The position numbers were made by a program, and so were the translations under genes. Shown here piece by piece: positions 31,792-43,844 of a stretch of 64,000 nucleotides of DNA. The number at the start of each line of letters is the position of its first letter. Positions within the stretch are counted from its first letter, which is position 1. The notes below the pieces were generated by a model. That model worked only from the letters and a program-made list of their open reading frames with translations. It searched no databases and was not told the DNA's origin. The stretch covers positions 5,200,501 through 5,264,500 of the forward strand of contig CM074760.1 in NCBI GenBank assembly GCA_037355855.1. The letters run 5' to 3'. The DNA is from Pseudo-nitzschia pungens (Eukaryota > Bacillariophyta > Bacillariophyceae > Bacillariales > Bacillariaceae).

Positions 31792-34700
31792 CTATATCGC
31801 CGAAATGTACTTTCCAACCGACAGCAAAAGGTTCCGCTTTGTGTATTGAAGGTCCATGACCACCGTTCGTCGCGTCGTAAAACTCTTGACGGGATCGGCC
31901 AAAACCGGTATGGGACTCTCGATCGCCTTGCGAACGTCCCATATGCGAACCGTTCGATCGTCTCCGCCGGTCGCGAGAGCTCTGCCGCACGGACTGAATG
32001 CAAAGCTGTGCACCATGTCGACGCTCTGTCTCAGCGAATGGTTCGGGGTCGGCGTCGGCGGGGCAATGGCGTTGCCGTGCCGGGGAGAGCGCAATTCGGT
32101 CACCTTTTTCCCCGTGGCCAAATCCCACACGTGCACGGTGCCCAACAGATCGGCACCGATCGCGTGCTGTCCGGAGGGATCGATCTCGACCTTGTAGATT
32201 CCCGCCGGACAGCCGTTGAGCAACCGGACGCACTGTCCGGTTTGAATGTCCCAGAGGCGAACGGTCTTGTCCTCGCTTCCACTCAGCACGTAGTTGCAAT
32301 TCGGGTGAAAGACCACCGAGTGAATGCAATTGGAGGTGTGACCGGTGAAGAGACGAACCGGAACGGGTCTGTCGGTGGTCCACAGTCTCGCCGTGGCATC
32401 GGATCCTCCCGAAGCAAAGTAGTATCCCGAGGGTGAGAAGGCAACGGACCAGATTGGTGTGTTCGGTGTGTGTCCACGGTACACAGCCAGAGCGGCACCA
32501 CTGGTGTACGAATTGGATTCGGGTCGTATGCCGTGCACGCTCATGTCGGGTTTCTTTTCCAGGTTTTCGGTTGCCTTTGTCAGTATCTCCTTCGCTGCCG
32601 CAATGGAGGCCAGTGGCTTCTTTACGGTCGGAGAAGCCACGATGGGAATCCCCACCACCGGCCCGGTGGCACCAAGTATGCTCGACGACTGAACGACTTC
32701 TCCGAATGGTCCCTGCGCCGATGTGTCCCACAATCGGATCGATCCGTCTCCTCCGGCGCTCAACAAACACCGCCCGTCGCGGTTCCAGCTGAGGTCAAAG
32801 ACGGGGAATCCATTCTTGTGCCCCAACAAAACCTGGCCGGCATCCCCCACCGACAGTTGCTTTCCGCCACCGCTGCCGCCGCCGGTGCCGTTCGCCTTTG
32901 GTTGCCGATCCTCCATCAGGTTCCAGACCCGAATCGCCGAATCGTCGCAGCCGACCGCTATCCTCCGTCCGTCGGGAGAACACAGTTTTGCGCAGGTGAT
33001 GCCGATTCCGGATTCTTCCCACAAGAAACCCGAGGAATGGTTGCCGCTGCTGCTGCTTCCGCCGTCGCCCGAGGAGCGGTCCGCATCGTCCCGGCGGCGC
33101 GTTTGGTTGGCGCAGAGAGTGGAAAACATGATCGAGGGTTCCAATGGGTTCGCCAGCGTTCGTCTCGCTCGCACGGTGGCTTCCGCGACGCACTTGTCCC
33201 TGGCCTTGGACGACATGGCCTGGAAATCCCGTTTGCGTTCCAGGGCCTCGAGACGCCGAAAGCCGTTGACCAGGAGCGCCCGATTGAATTCGACGGATCG
33301 TTTGCCCTTTTTCGCCTCCTGCTCGTTCTCGTATTCGTCCTCGAGGTGGAACTTCGGGAAGGGTCGCTCCGGATCCTGTTTGGACAATCCCTTCACGGGA
33401 GCCGCCCATCGCACCGGCGGGGCCTCGGCCTTTCGGTGCCTCGTTGCGGTCCCGGCCGCCGCCGTTTTGTTGGTGTTGCTCGGCTCCAGCGCCCCGAGCG
33501 TCGAGGAGAAGTCGTCCTCGAGCAGCACCACCACCGGGGTAAAGGGGAGCGGATCCCGCTGTTCCACGTGCAGCTCGCACTTGGTCTGCAGGAGCGTGCT
33601 CATGGCCAGGAGCGACGTGTCGTTGCCCCCCCGCGGTCCGACGCTCGAGTTGAGGAACTGGCAGAGCATCCCGTAGGACGTGGTGCTGAGGGTCAGCTGC
33701 CACCGCACGGCCCGGGCCCGCCGCAGAAAGGGCAGGTCGTACATCTTGTCAAAGGCCACCGAGGCCCGGGCCGACGAATCGGCGTGTTTCTGCCGGAGGA
33801 CGCGGATGTGTTCGTCGAGATCCTGCAGCCTCTTTTGCCGGGCCGGATCGCCGCTCGACGAAAATCCGCGTGAAACCGCGGTCGCCATCTCGTGTTCCAG
33901 TTCTCGTTTCTTGGCCTGAAAGGCGGCGACCTGGATCAGTATCGACTTGACCTGTCCCAGCGCATCCATGTGCTGGGAGTTGTGGGTGTTGAGCTTGACC
34001 ATGTCCTCGGTGGTGACGCACCGATACAGGTCCTTGTACTGGGTTCCGTACCCGCTGGGCAGCGGCTCGTAGACGGGCTTGAAGGCGTCCCGGAGGACGT
34101 GCGCGGTCGATTCCATGCCCACCTCCAGCAGCTCGCAGTAGGTGTGAACGAGCAGGGCAAAGGACACCGACAAGAGCTCGGCCTTGGCCGAGGGAGGGAT
34201 GGGGTAGAACGCCGAGCTGCCGCCCGGATCGTCGTCGTCGTCGTCACGGGTCTTGCCGGGGTTGGAAATCTCCGAAATGACGGTGGACAAGATGTTGGTG
34301 TCCGACGCCGAGACCCGCGGGTCCTTGTCGTTGTCGGTGGGGGAATCTTTGGCGGGCAGCACCGCCGCCATCCTTGGCGCCCTCCCGATTTGGCGCCTCC
34401 TCGTCCTTCGTTTTCGTTTTCGTTTTCCCCTCCTCTCCGGAAGCTTCGTTCGCGTCATCCACATCCATCGGCGCGGCTCCGTCCGCCGAGGAACCCTTGT
34501 CGGTTTCGCTCTTGATGGATTCGTCGGCTGCGTCCCCGGCGGCCTCCCGGTTGCCTCCCCCGGCGTTGTTCTCCTTGCCCTTGGCGGCGGCCCGTTTCGT
34601 TTTGGAAGCGGCGGCCGCGGAGGCATCGATGAGGGCCTTGGCCCGGGCGATCACGTTGGTGGTCTTGGGCTGCCACCCCACGATCCCGGCGCTGTCGTCG

Positions 34701-35455
34701 GGGAGCGACAAGATCCAGAGCTGCAGGGCCACAAAGGCGTCCAGGTAGGACTTGGCCTCCCGCTCCCCCATGGTTCCCGCGGCCCACTTCTGGCGGCCGC
34801 CCCTGGAGAGACGGCGACGGCTTGGAGTGCGGCCCGCCTGTCCTTGTGGACCACGAGGCTGTCCGGGACGCCCCACTGGGCGATCGGGGCGGCGGCGTCC
34901 CGGTCGTAGCCAAAGCCCCCGCCCGTCGATTTCATCAGAATGGTCCGCTGGGTCCGGGCCGCTTCCTCCTCGGATTCGAGCTGCTCGCGGGTGATCTTCG
35001 GGACGGCCGGCTTGGCTGGTTCGGGCGCTGCCGAAGAAGGACGTGGTGGCCGGAGGCGTTGCTCCGGAAGACGCCGAGGCGGAGGCCGGCACGGCAGCGC
35101 TCGCGGAAGCCGTTCCCGCTTGCCGTTCCGGTTTCGGTTGCTGCTGCTGCTGCTGCTGCTGCTCCTTTTCTTCCTTGATTTTCTGTGCCAGTTCCAGGAC
35201 GGCATTGCCCATTCCCTTTGATTTCAGATAGTCCATGACGGCCTGGTCGGTGATGCTCACGGCGGAGGGAGTTTTGGTTTGTGCTTGTGCTTGCGCTTTT
35301 GCGTCGGAAGCGTCAGAAGCAGCACCGGCAGCAGCAGCCGTTTTGGCTTTGGCGGTGGCAGCAGCCGCGGAGCTCGAGCCAGGTTCGGTCGCCGAACTGG
35401 TCGGGGCGGCGGGAGGCTTCGTGGTAGCCGCGGAAGTTCCTGCAGCGGATGTCAT
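31792..35455 (-). CDS. TAF5: TAF5, TFIID/SAGA WD40 subunit (three frame changes in the sequence)
   Basis: TAF5 is a scaffold subunit of TFIID (and SAGA) in RNA polymerase II initiation. The start at 35455 opens a frame with an Ala-rich leader and a LisH-like motif (ITDQAVMDYLKSKGMGNAVL). The protein-like reading then moves to a second frame near 35030, back near 34800, and to the second frame again near 34370, which continues to the stop at 31792. Frame choice is judged from protein quality, since the unused frame is Arg/Pro/Gly junk. The N-terminal TAF5 domain is seen as SYLDAFVALQLWILSL and LLVHTYCELLEVGMEST. Six WD40 repeats follow, with endings RVWNL, RLWDT, RLWTT, RLWDI, HVWDL and RIWDV. 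The C-terminus YTKRNLLLSVG matches the family. Expected length is about 1,220 aa. Either indel errors in a GC-rich stretch or small introns could explain the changes. Confidence 0.85.
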
Positions 35456-37159
35456 CGTGTCGTGTCGTGTCGTAGAGTGTCGTTTCTATCAATCAATCAA
35501 ATGAATCACACCAACGAAACCCAATCCAATCCAATCCAATCCAATCCAATCCTATCAAATCCAATCCGACCCAAACCAATCCACTCTTGGCTCGCTCCTC
35601 AATCAAACAATACGGTAGTGGAGACACAATCTGTACGAGAAGATGCCGTTGCGATGCAGTGCGGTACGATGCTAAGGAGAAGGGACGAAAGGGTATCGTA
35701 TGCAACAGAACAAAGTGGTTGCCAACCGGCAGAGTACGGTTACGGTAGAGTGGAGTGGAAAGGAGCGGAGCCCGAGTGTTGGCAGCAATGGTTCGAAACG
35801 GATTAACTTACGGTACGAGTAAGGTTACTCGTACCTTATTTTCTACTCGTATTCCGGTACGGTACAAGGTCGCTTGTTCGTCTGAGCCTTTTCGGTACGG
35901 TAAGGTTATGGGTAGGGTAAGCATAACCGCGAGGTACGGTAATTTATTGTAATGTACTCGTGGGTACAGGACATACCGGTATGGTACGGGATGACACTCG
36001 ATCAACCGAATAACGAGAAACGCCTAAGCGAAACCACAACGGCACTCGTAGACCGATCCATCGCTTCTTGTGCCCGTGTTTTTAGGACTGAAAACAGAAT
36101 GTACGTACGTCGTACGTATGAAAATACCATTCGACGGAAATCAGAATACTTCGTACTTAAAATACTACTACTAGTAAGGCTACCGGTACTTACAAAACAC
36201 TAGTAAGTCAAACCAAGTTCCTCCCCAACCATGTCTGCAAGAGAGGCAGTCTTGCTTTGACAAATAATATGGATAACTAGTATGGCTTGCGAGAATTGGA
36301 GCATGGTCTCCAGCAGTTTTTTGCCATTCAGAGCCCTTCCACCTCGAGGAAATGATAATACTAATACTAGTAGTAGGTCCTACTCTGTCAAAAGGTTGGT
36401 GCATGAAAAGTACTACTGTGACTAGTACATACCCCGTCAATAGTAGTAGTAGTAGCAAACAAGAAGCAGAAGCAAGCTGAGGACTTTGGAATTCCTCACC
36501 ACCACCAGTTGATGGTGCTGTTTCTTGTCAGCTGCACTACTAGTAGTATCATTACTAGAATTACTCAAGAAGACTTCTTTGACATTTATTTCTCCATGTT
36601 TATGATTGATAGTTGAAGCTATCATCTTCTGATCAATCATGGTTTTCGAGGAAGTAACTTACTTCTAACTAATCGTAGTAGTTGATGCTAAGAATACAGG
36701 TACATGTACGAGTACATACGATTGATTCACTCGACTACAGTAACGTTTGTGTTCGCGGTTGAATCCCACGTCATTTCCGGTAGGAAAAACGGGAGGGAAG
36801 CTCTTCGAAAAATTTTCTCTTTCGCAATCGATGACGACCAATAATTGCTCGTCGATGGAATGCAGTGCGGTGCGGTAAAGTGCAGTGTGCATCCCGTAAT
36901 TTACAACATGATGTGAGTAAGGTTATCGTACCGGTACCGGTATCGTAATTTTTATGGAGTTATTTCTGTATTCCGTCCTCCTTCCTTTCGCGAGCACATC
37001 CCACATCCGAGAAGGTCTGTTCACTGTTCACTGTTCACTGTTCACGCTGCGGTCGTTCTCTCCAAGGCGAGAATTCACTCCACACGAGGATACACACGCA
37101 CACGCACACACACACACACAAATTAAAGCAGCTTCGGGCAAACGTCTCAGCTGGCAACC
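35456..37159. other. Divergent promoter region of TAF5 and DnaJ
   Basis: The two flanking genes start 1.7 kb apart and point away from each other. The TAF5 side holds a CCAAT array, listed separately. 35815-35960 and 36900-36950 are dense in GTAAGGTTA/CGTACCGGTAC words. 36130-36660 is rich in ACTAGTAGTAGT triplets. A CA-rich run (about 37088-37120) lies just upstream of the DnaJ start. No gene is supported. Confidence 0.5.
35521..35578. promoter_or_regulatory. CCAAT pentamer array upstream of TAF5
   Basis: Six contiguous CCAAT pentamers (35521-35550) followed by two more CCAAT words near 35561 and 35576. The array lies 66-123 bases upstream of the TAF5 start codon, a distance at which CCAAT boxes bind NF-Y-type factors in other eukaryotes. 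It may equally be a plain microsatellite; function is inferred from position only. Confidence 0.4.
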
Positions 37160-37839
37160 ATGAAGGCCGCCCTTCCATCCACCGTGCGTGCTTCGTTGCT
37201 TCCACGAAGAGCGCAGTTTTCTGCCCGAGTCGCGGGAGGAGCCTGGTCGGGAAGCGGCAATGGCAGCAGCGGCAATGGCAGTAGGAGTGCCGACGCAACA
37301 AACCGATCCCAGAGATGCGACGCGAGACGGGAGTTTCATTCTTTGCTGGCGCGCGGCACGAATGGTCACGAATTCCAATTCCAATTCCATTCCCATTCCC
37401 GACGCGGTTACTCGATGCCTCACAACGGTCGGTTCCATGCCCCACGGGGGCAGGCGCAGGCGCAGGAGCTCCCCCCCCGCAGCCATCGCTCGGCGGCGAG
37501 AAGCACCCGGTTCTTTTCGTCCGATGCGAAGCGAGATCTGTACGAGGTTCTGGGAGTGCCGAGGTCGGCAAACAAGGCCGAGATCAAAAAGGCGTATTTC
37601 AAGCTCGCGAAACAATACCACCCCGACACCAACAAGGTAGGTTTTTGGTTGGGTCGAATGAATGAATGAACCGGGATCGAATTCGAATTCAATAGAATCG
37701 AATTCGAATTCGACATGGAATGCAATGCAAACCATTGGATTCACGCTGTTCTACAGCGTGCCGCAAAGATTGCTGCGAGAAGAAGCGTCGTGCGGTTGCG
37801 GTTGACGTTTGACGTTTTTGGTTCGGTGCACCGGGATGC

Positions 37840-37870
<31 letters not shown>

Positions 37871-38985
37871 TCTGTTCTCACCGCTCCATCACTGTTCGAA
37901 AAACACTAATGATGTGCATTCCCACGGATGACGTGTGTTTGTGTGTGTCTGTGTCTGTGTCGCATCCGTGAACCTTCCGCACGGACCACTCCGCGGGGTA
38001 GGACGACGAGGCGGCCGCGGACAAGTTCAAGGAGGCCACGGCGGCGTACGAGACACTGAGCGACGACGATCAGCGAACGATGTACGACCAGTTTGGCCAC
38101 GCCGCCACCGATCCCAATTTTCGGCAGCAGCAGCAGCAGGGCAACCCCTTTGGCGGATTCAATTTCCAGGACGGCGGCTTCCACTTCCACGGCTCGGGAG
38201 GCGGCGGAGAGATCGATCCGGAGGAACTCTTCGACGCCTTTTTCGGCGGCGGGGCCCGACGGAGGCGGGGCCCCCAGCGGGGCGCCGATCTGCAGATGCA
38301 CGTGCGCCTCTCCTTTCGCGAGGCCGTGGAAGGGGCCTCCAAGAACCTGCACCTCCGGTACCAGGTGATGAACCGGGAGAACGGCCGGATCGAGATCAAG
38401 GAGCGGGACGTGACGGTCGACACCCCGCCCGGAATCGACAACGGCATGAACCTGCGGCTGAGCGGGGAGGGAGCCGAGGGAGATCCGGGAGCCCCCCGGG
38501 GCAACCTGCTGGTCCAGGTGCTGGTCGACGAGGACGACTACTTTGTCCGGGACGGGTCCAACGTCCACACGGAGGCCCTCGTGTCCATCACGCAGGCCAT
38601 TCTCGGAGGGACGGTCGACGTGAAGACGCTGACCGGCGAGGTGGAGGTCAAGATCCCGAAGGGCTGCCAGCCGGACACGAAGCTGATGCTCCGAGGAAAG
38701 GGCATCCAGAAGCTGCACGGGGCGTCCAAGGGAGACCACGTCGTCCACCTCAAGATCGAGATCCCGCAGGAGATCACCCAGCGACAGGAGGAGCTCCTGC
38801 GGGAATTCGACGAGGAAACCCGAGAAAACGGGCGCGGGATTTCCGGTCGGATAGCCAAGGCGGCCGGGTCGGCCTTCGAATCGATCTTTGGAAAGTGCGA
38901 CGGCGACGACGACGGCCACGACGACACGGAAAAGGATGGCGAGACGACGAAGAAGAAGAAGAAGCAATCGTCGGCGTCGTCATAG
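37160..38985 (+). CDS. Mitochondrial DnaJ/HSP40-like co-chaperone without zinc finger
   Basis: J-domain proteins stimulate the ATPase of HSP70 and deliver unfolded clients. Two exons, 37160-37636 and 38002-38985, give 486 aa; the 365-nt intron is phase 0 (GTAGGT...GTAG) and contains a GT microsatellite. The first ~120 residues are basic and rich in Ser and Arg, ending [18 protein letters not shown], as expected for a mitochondrial presequence. The J domain (about 124-188) has the HPD triad at about 154-156, six residues before the intron. A Gly/Phe-rich segment follows. The substrate-binding region starts at [19 protein letters not shown]. At this point DnaJ/Mdj1 proteins carry four CxxCxGxG motifs; here the chain passes straight to [19 protein letters not shown] and then to [19 protein letters not shown]. 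The rest is a normal C-terminal domain and a Lys-rich tail. Confidence 0.88.
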
Positions 38986-40015
38986 CGGAGGATAGGGTGG
39001 TACAAACTATAACAATAGTAGGACTGCATTAGGACTGCATTAGGACTGCATCAGGACTGCAACCAGACATTGGACGAGTTTGAGGGGATGCAGCAGGACC
39101 AGCGAACTCGGAGTCTGTCGTGTTGTCCTTAGAATGAACGAACCGATGCAGAGTTAGAAACGAATCAATACGAAGTGTCCCTTTTGAAGGAATGAAAGCA
39201 TTTTCTCTTGTTGTCGTCTCGAAGAAGAAGTGCGCTCTGTATCGCATATGTTTAGTCCTTGGGTTTGACCAGCACTTTGGTTGACCTGTAGAGTGATATC
39301 AGAGCGAAGCGGCATACACGTACTACTACTGGTAGTGTCGACGGCACTTGCGCATTCGTTTTGCAAGACGAGTGTGTACAAGTACCCGTACACGGGCGTG
39401 GATCGTAGAAATTCAACTAATTGCTTTCGTCGTGTTCTTGCCACTAATGGTGTTTGGGAGTTGACGGTTTTGGATTCGAACAGCCCTGCAATCAACTCTC
39501 GGATTCTTGTTCTAGTACTAGTAGCACGTGGCACCGAAAATCATAACTGGAAGACGTGTATGAATAGTCGTCCATCAGGGATCGGGGTGAAATTGATGTT
39601 TATGAGGACTGAACTTTTACTTTAGAAGTCGCTTCCGGCCTTAACATTATCATTCTTCGTATTGCAGGAGTATGGGTCCCTGTACAAAACATTGAGAATG
39701 ATTCCAATTCTATTGCCATATTGCAGAATTAGCATTCTGACTCTTGCCTTCGTGTTGTTGAGAATGACATTCCAGCAGTTGCACATCGTAGTCGTCACAT
39801 GTACTGGTACCGACATGAGGTAATTACGACGTGTAACAACAAATTATCCGCAAGTCATATCACTTTTTATTCATTGAGCGTTTCTTGTCGGGTGGGTCTT
39901 CTTCTTGCCACGCCACTGCGAGTTTCGTGGTTTGCGCCGCACGGATGACAAGACACCAGACCACGAACAGGTTCTTTCAGACTTTCGGAGCGCCATTGTT
40001 CCCGGTTCCGCAATT
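38986..40015. other. Convergent spacer with 11-bp tandem repeat
   Basis: No supported gene. The 3' UTR of the DnaJ gene starts with about four copies of an AGGACTGCATT-type 11-bp unit (about 39020-39062). The remainder is unremarkable. Confidence 0.5.
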
Positions 40016-40961
40016 TTACGCCCGGTTTGGGTTGGTCGCGGTGGTGGTACCCGCGTTGCCGCCAGAGTTTGTGTTGACGTGAACGTTCCCGGCGCCGTAT
40101 ACGCGGACATGATCGGGCAGATGACCGTGATGTCGCTCGTACCACACAAGATACATCCTTGGGAATACCAAAAAGATTGCCGGAACCACCACGTACGACA
40201 ACCACAACCAAAGATAAGGCACTAGCAAAAGTCCCTTTGCGACGTACGTTTCAAAGGATTCTACTGCAAGTCTAAAAACCATGGCAGCGTAACTGAAGAA
40301 TCTGAAAACCTCCCAACGCAGAATTCTTCGTGCGTCTCCAACAGATTCCTCCACATGTCGAATTCTCCAGGCAAAAACCAAAATTGCGACGCTCACCAAG
40401 TAGGAGCTAGAAACGTATAGCCAGTAAAAGACGGTATCCACAATGCTGCAAAAAACTCGATCCACACCGTCAGAGTCAATGCCAGAGGTCAATACCGAGT
40501 GCGCGTATTGTATTCAAAGTGGCAAACACCATTGGCACAATCAGACACACCACAAAGGGAAGGATGACGTGCCGGGGAAGAAAAGTTTGGCGGCGACGGA
40601 ATTGCATCACTTTGTAGACCCGATACAGCTTGAAAAACATGATCAGTTGCACAGCAAAGTCGCCGAATGAGAAACACCAGAATGCGAGTTTGCAACTAAG
40701 GTCTTTTCTCCTACTACCAACATCAAACTCAAACAGAATCAGAGCGTGTGAAACCAGAATGAGCAATGATCCGACACACATCACGGCTAGCAGTCGAGGT
40801 TGTCCCATCGCAACGATTGGTTTGCTTCGAAACCAAAAGAGAAAGATCAGGGATGCAACGTTGAAAAACATGCCGAGAAAGACAGAGACAAAGCCGATCT
40901 CCCGATATAACCTCAGAGGAAATTCGTAGAGTGCTCTCGATGTGTTTGCCATTGTCATCAT
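40016..40961 (-). CDS. 7-TM class C GPCR-like membrane protein (frame change in the middle)
   Basis: Two overlapping frames together make one seven-helix protein of about 310 aa. The first (40961 to 40476) holds about four hydrophobic helices: IGFVSVFLGMFFNVASLIFL, LLAVMCVGSLLILVSHALIL, LAFWCFSFGDFAVQLIMFF and VILPFVVCLIVPMVF. The second (in frame from about 40490 to 40016) holds about three, ending AIFLVFPRMYLVWYE. Class C (GABA-B-like) receptors show a Cys at the start of helix 3 followed by a W..S.GF..Q...K.YR pattern and an FxPKxY end to helix 7; CKLAFWCFSFGDF...KLYRVYKV and VFPRMYLV fit that. No large ligand-binding ectodomain or signal peptide precedes it. The frame change near 40480-40500 could be an indel error or a small intron I could not place. 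The ligand and function are unknown. Confidence 0.65.
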
Positions 40962-43023
40962 GTCAGTAAAAAGTGGGGTCGTTTCGTCGTAACAAAGAAA
41001 TCAGCAATACCACGAAAAGTGCGCCCGTTCGTCTCTCTGTTGTTTATGACGATGACGACAACGATGATGTTGTCCTTGATGTATTGTCTCAGCCAAGCCG
41101 TGATGAAAGAGTTGTCTTCGTCAGTCTTCCGCCCCGTCGATGGCATTTGGGATCGGCACTACCATCAAGGAAGTTTACTTATCTGGCACCGTTCTCACTA
41201 CAGTAATTTACCTTACTTCGTTCTGTGCTTCATGATCAATCCATATTGCGTGATTGCTGTGTGTTGCGACGAACACTGCATGCACCAACGTTGAACGGAG
41301 GCAATGAACGCACAGTGGCACATGAACATTACGCACTAAGGTGTACCTTAGTCGCCCATTGGTCGTTTTGTTTCTCAAGGGACTGAAATTTATGTCATTT
41401 TTAACTACCACTAACTTTATCGTTCTACGAAGAACATACGTACCAATAAGATTTACTCGTACTTTGAACTTGTACCGGTATCCTATGGGATACACCGGCG
41501 CCGTCTCGGGTGTACGTCAACTTCGGAGTGCACGTACTCTGTGCTCACATTTGTCTACGCTAGGTCATACACCGTATACAGTATGTCTACGCTGTAGTGG
41601 TGGCGGATTGACGAAGCTTTAGGCGAATGTGTGGTGTAGCGTTCGCGCGGTAGCTAGCTAGTCACTAACCCGAACCCTAATCGGGGTGGGATCCCTATGT
41701 AATAGGGGTATGCAGGGTTAGTACAGTGCACAGAGAGTCCTTGCCGGGTGGGCGGGTGGGAAGTTTTGTTGATCCGCTCCCACAGGGAACAGCACTCCTC
41801 ATTGTCGTCGGCTTGGTGTTGGGCAAGGGACAATGAGGTGAGCAGATGGGGAAGGCATCGTCCCGCACCTCCGTGCCCGGCAGTGGCTGCGAACCTCGTG
41901 CGGGCACCGCGTTGTGCCCGTCTATGGTGCGCGCGCTGTCGGCCCTCTCGTGACACTTACCTACCTACCATTGGGACCTTCCTCACATACGTCGTAGTGC
42001 TTGTCACGGCGCGTGCGGCAAGTTCACAGGTGGTGCGCATGGAGGTGCGGGCGTGTCCCCACCCGCATCCTGCAGTTGCGGTGACCTGTGTCTTGCCCAA
42101 CAGTAACCTTACGCAAATCGGACAATTCGGACAATTCGGACAATTCGGACAATTCGGACAATTCGGACAATTTGAACAATTCGGACCCACATGGAAAGTC
42201 ACGATAAGGGAACGCGTAAGGTTACCTGTAAGCTACGTAAAAGTGCTTGTACGTACGAAAATCAGATAGAAAACCGGGTGCTACGGTATTTCCTGTTATA
42301 CCCGTCAAAAATCGAAATGGATCACGTTTACCAAAATGGATCATATAGAGTGACAGCACCTTTGCATTTGGCAATATCTCCTTGCATACACCACCTCTGT
42401 TCAAACTAAAGACATCTTCTGTTAGATAATACTCTACTCTACAATGCTCTATATTCACTTTTAAACAACTTTGCTTATTCTTCCCTTACTGTTACGGTCT
42501 AAAGTAGAAATTTCGGAGTAGTATGAAGTTTGTGAATGTTTAGATACTTTACGGGATTTTGTTACACGAATTGATAATGGAAACATATAAAATTCGAGGT
42601 CGCGAGCATAGCCACATTTTGGCATGCTCTGCCATAAATGTTATTCCATTGTCGATTCCCACGATTAGGCTTATGTTATCTTCTGGGACTCGACCATATT
42701 AATTAGGGTATATATAAAAATGTATACATCCCTGAATATAAATAATATTCGATTCCCATATGGAATTCGATCAATTATTCGATCGTGACTGCTAGCTACG
42801 CTAGCCCGTCACACTTACTAGTAAGAAGCTCCCAAATAGAAAAAAGGGCCAAAAATTGGATGCTTTTCAAGCGACAGCTTCGAACCGGCATGGCTTTTGG
42901 CTTGCACGTAGAGGACATGTTAATTAGCCAATCATATTACAGGGTGGATCTATTTAGCCAACCATATTACAGTGGGCAGTGGGGAGAAACAAAAACATCA
43001 GGAATGCAAAGAATCAACTAAGG
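40962..43023. other. Gene-free spacer
   Basis: No supported gene. 41640-41960 is a GC-richer patch with no clear coding signal. A 9-bp minisatellite is listed separately. Near 42920-42976 the phrase AGCCAA(T/C)CATATTACAG occurs twice, 36 bases apart. Confidence 0.5.
42122..42184 (+). repeat. 9-bp minisatellite, 7 copies of ACAATTCGG
   Basis: Five perfect ACAATTCGG units, one altered unit (ACAATTTGA) and one more perfect unit. It lies in a gene-free spacer and encodes nothing supported. Confidence 0.95.
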
Positions 43024-43844
43024 GTTTAGTGGTTTAAGACACTGTGACACCGTAGAACTCAGTACATTTTCTACACGTGCATCAGCCGGTGTCCTTAACA
43101 CTGAAACACCAATAAACACCCATCCTGTCAGACCGTCCATCATTCTACCGTTTTTTCGATCGATAGAGGTACGAAATCGAAAATTTCAATCACTTTTTTT
43201 TTGCTCATGTCTTTCTTTTGCAACAATAATAAAGGCAAGTTGCTCTGTAACAAATAAATCTCTTAAAACTTTAAACCACTAACAACATTAACTACAAGCG
43301 CTCCTACTTTATATAATAGAGCTGTTCGAAGCGTTCCTGTTCAAATCGGTGAAGAGGGGGAGGAGTTATTAATTTTTGCCGTAGTTTGGACCGGGAAGTT
43401 TTTTGTCCAAAAAACCAAACCAATTTTGCTGCTGCTTGGACGCTTCGATTCTCCAAACCAAAGAGCGCAATTGATTTGAAACTTGCAGGGCTTCTTCCTC
43501 TAACAGTGTAGATGGAGGAGGTATAGTATCAGAATTAAGCTGGGGCTGGTTGTGGAGATAGGGGGGGCTGACAGGTCCTTGTTGCTGTGGTTGTTGAAAT
43601 GGAGTTTTTTTTCGAATTTTTGACCTTATTTTGTGGCCCGATGTAAGAAAAGGCCTGGCGCGCAATACAAGTCATGTTGGGTACTATTCGAAAGCTTGTG
43701 ACCTTGCCATTTCAGTCATCGGGTATAAATTAGTGTCAAATGGGATGTGTTGGAGTGGTTACAGTTAGCAAAAACAGCGGGGCTTTTGATGTTGCTCTGG
43801 CTCATAACCAGTCAGGAAAAACCCAGTGTCTTAAACCACTAAAC
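43024..43844. mobile_element. 821-bp element with 21-bp perfect terminal inverted repeats (MITE-like)
   Basis: GTTTAGTGGTTTAAGACACTG at 43024-43044 is the exact reverse complement of 43824-43844. The interior contains a partial copy (TTTAAACCACTAAC, near 43270) and a 98-aa minus-strand frame (43665-43369) that I do not recognise. Size and ends fit a non-autonomous DNA transposon. I saw no clear target-site duplication at the outer edges, which weakens the call. Confidence 0.5.

Noticed and set aside
32470..33873. A 467-codon plus-strand frame opposite TAF5
   Set aside because: High-GC antisense shadow; the minus strand has a clear WD40 protein.
31792..35455. TAF5 considered as a pseudogene because of its frame changes
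   Set aside because: All domains and the C-terminus are well kept and the changes cluster in one GC-rich stretch, so sequence error is more likely than decay.
37906..38967. A 353-codon minus-strand frame opposite the DnaJ gene
   Set aside because: Antisense shadow in GC-rich coding DNA; the plus strand has J-domain and client-binding homology.
43369..43665. 98-codon minus-strand frame inside the inverted-repeat element
   Set aside because: No domain recognised and no sign of a transposase; too short to call as a gene.
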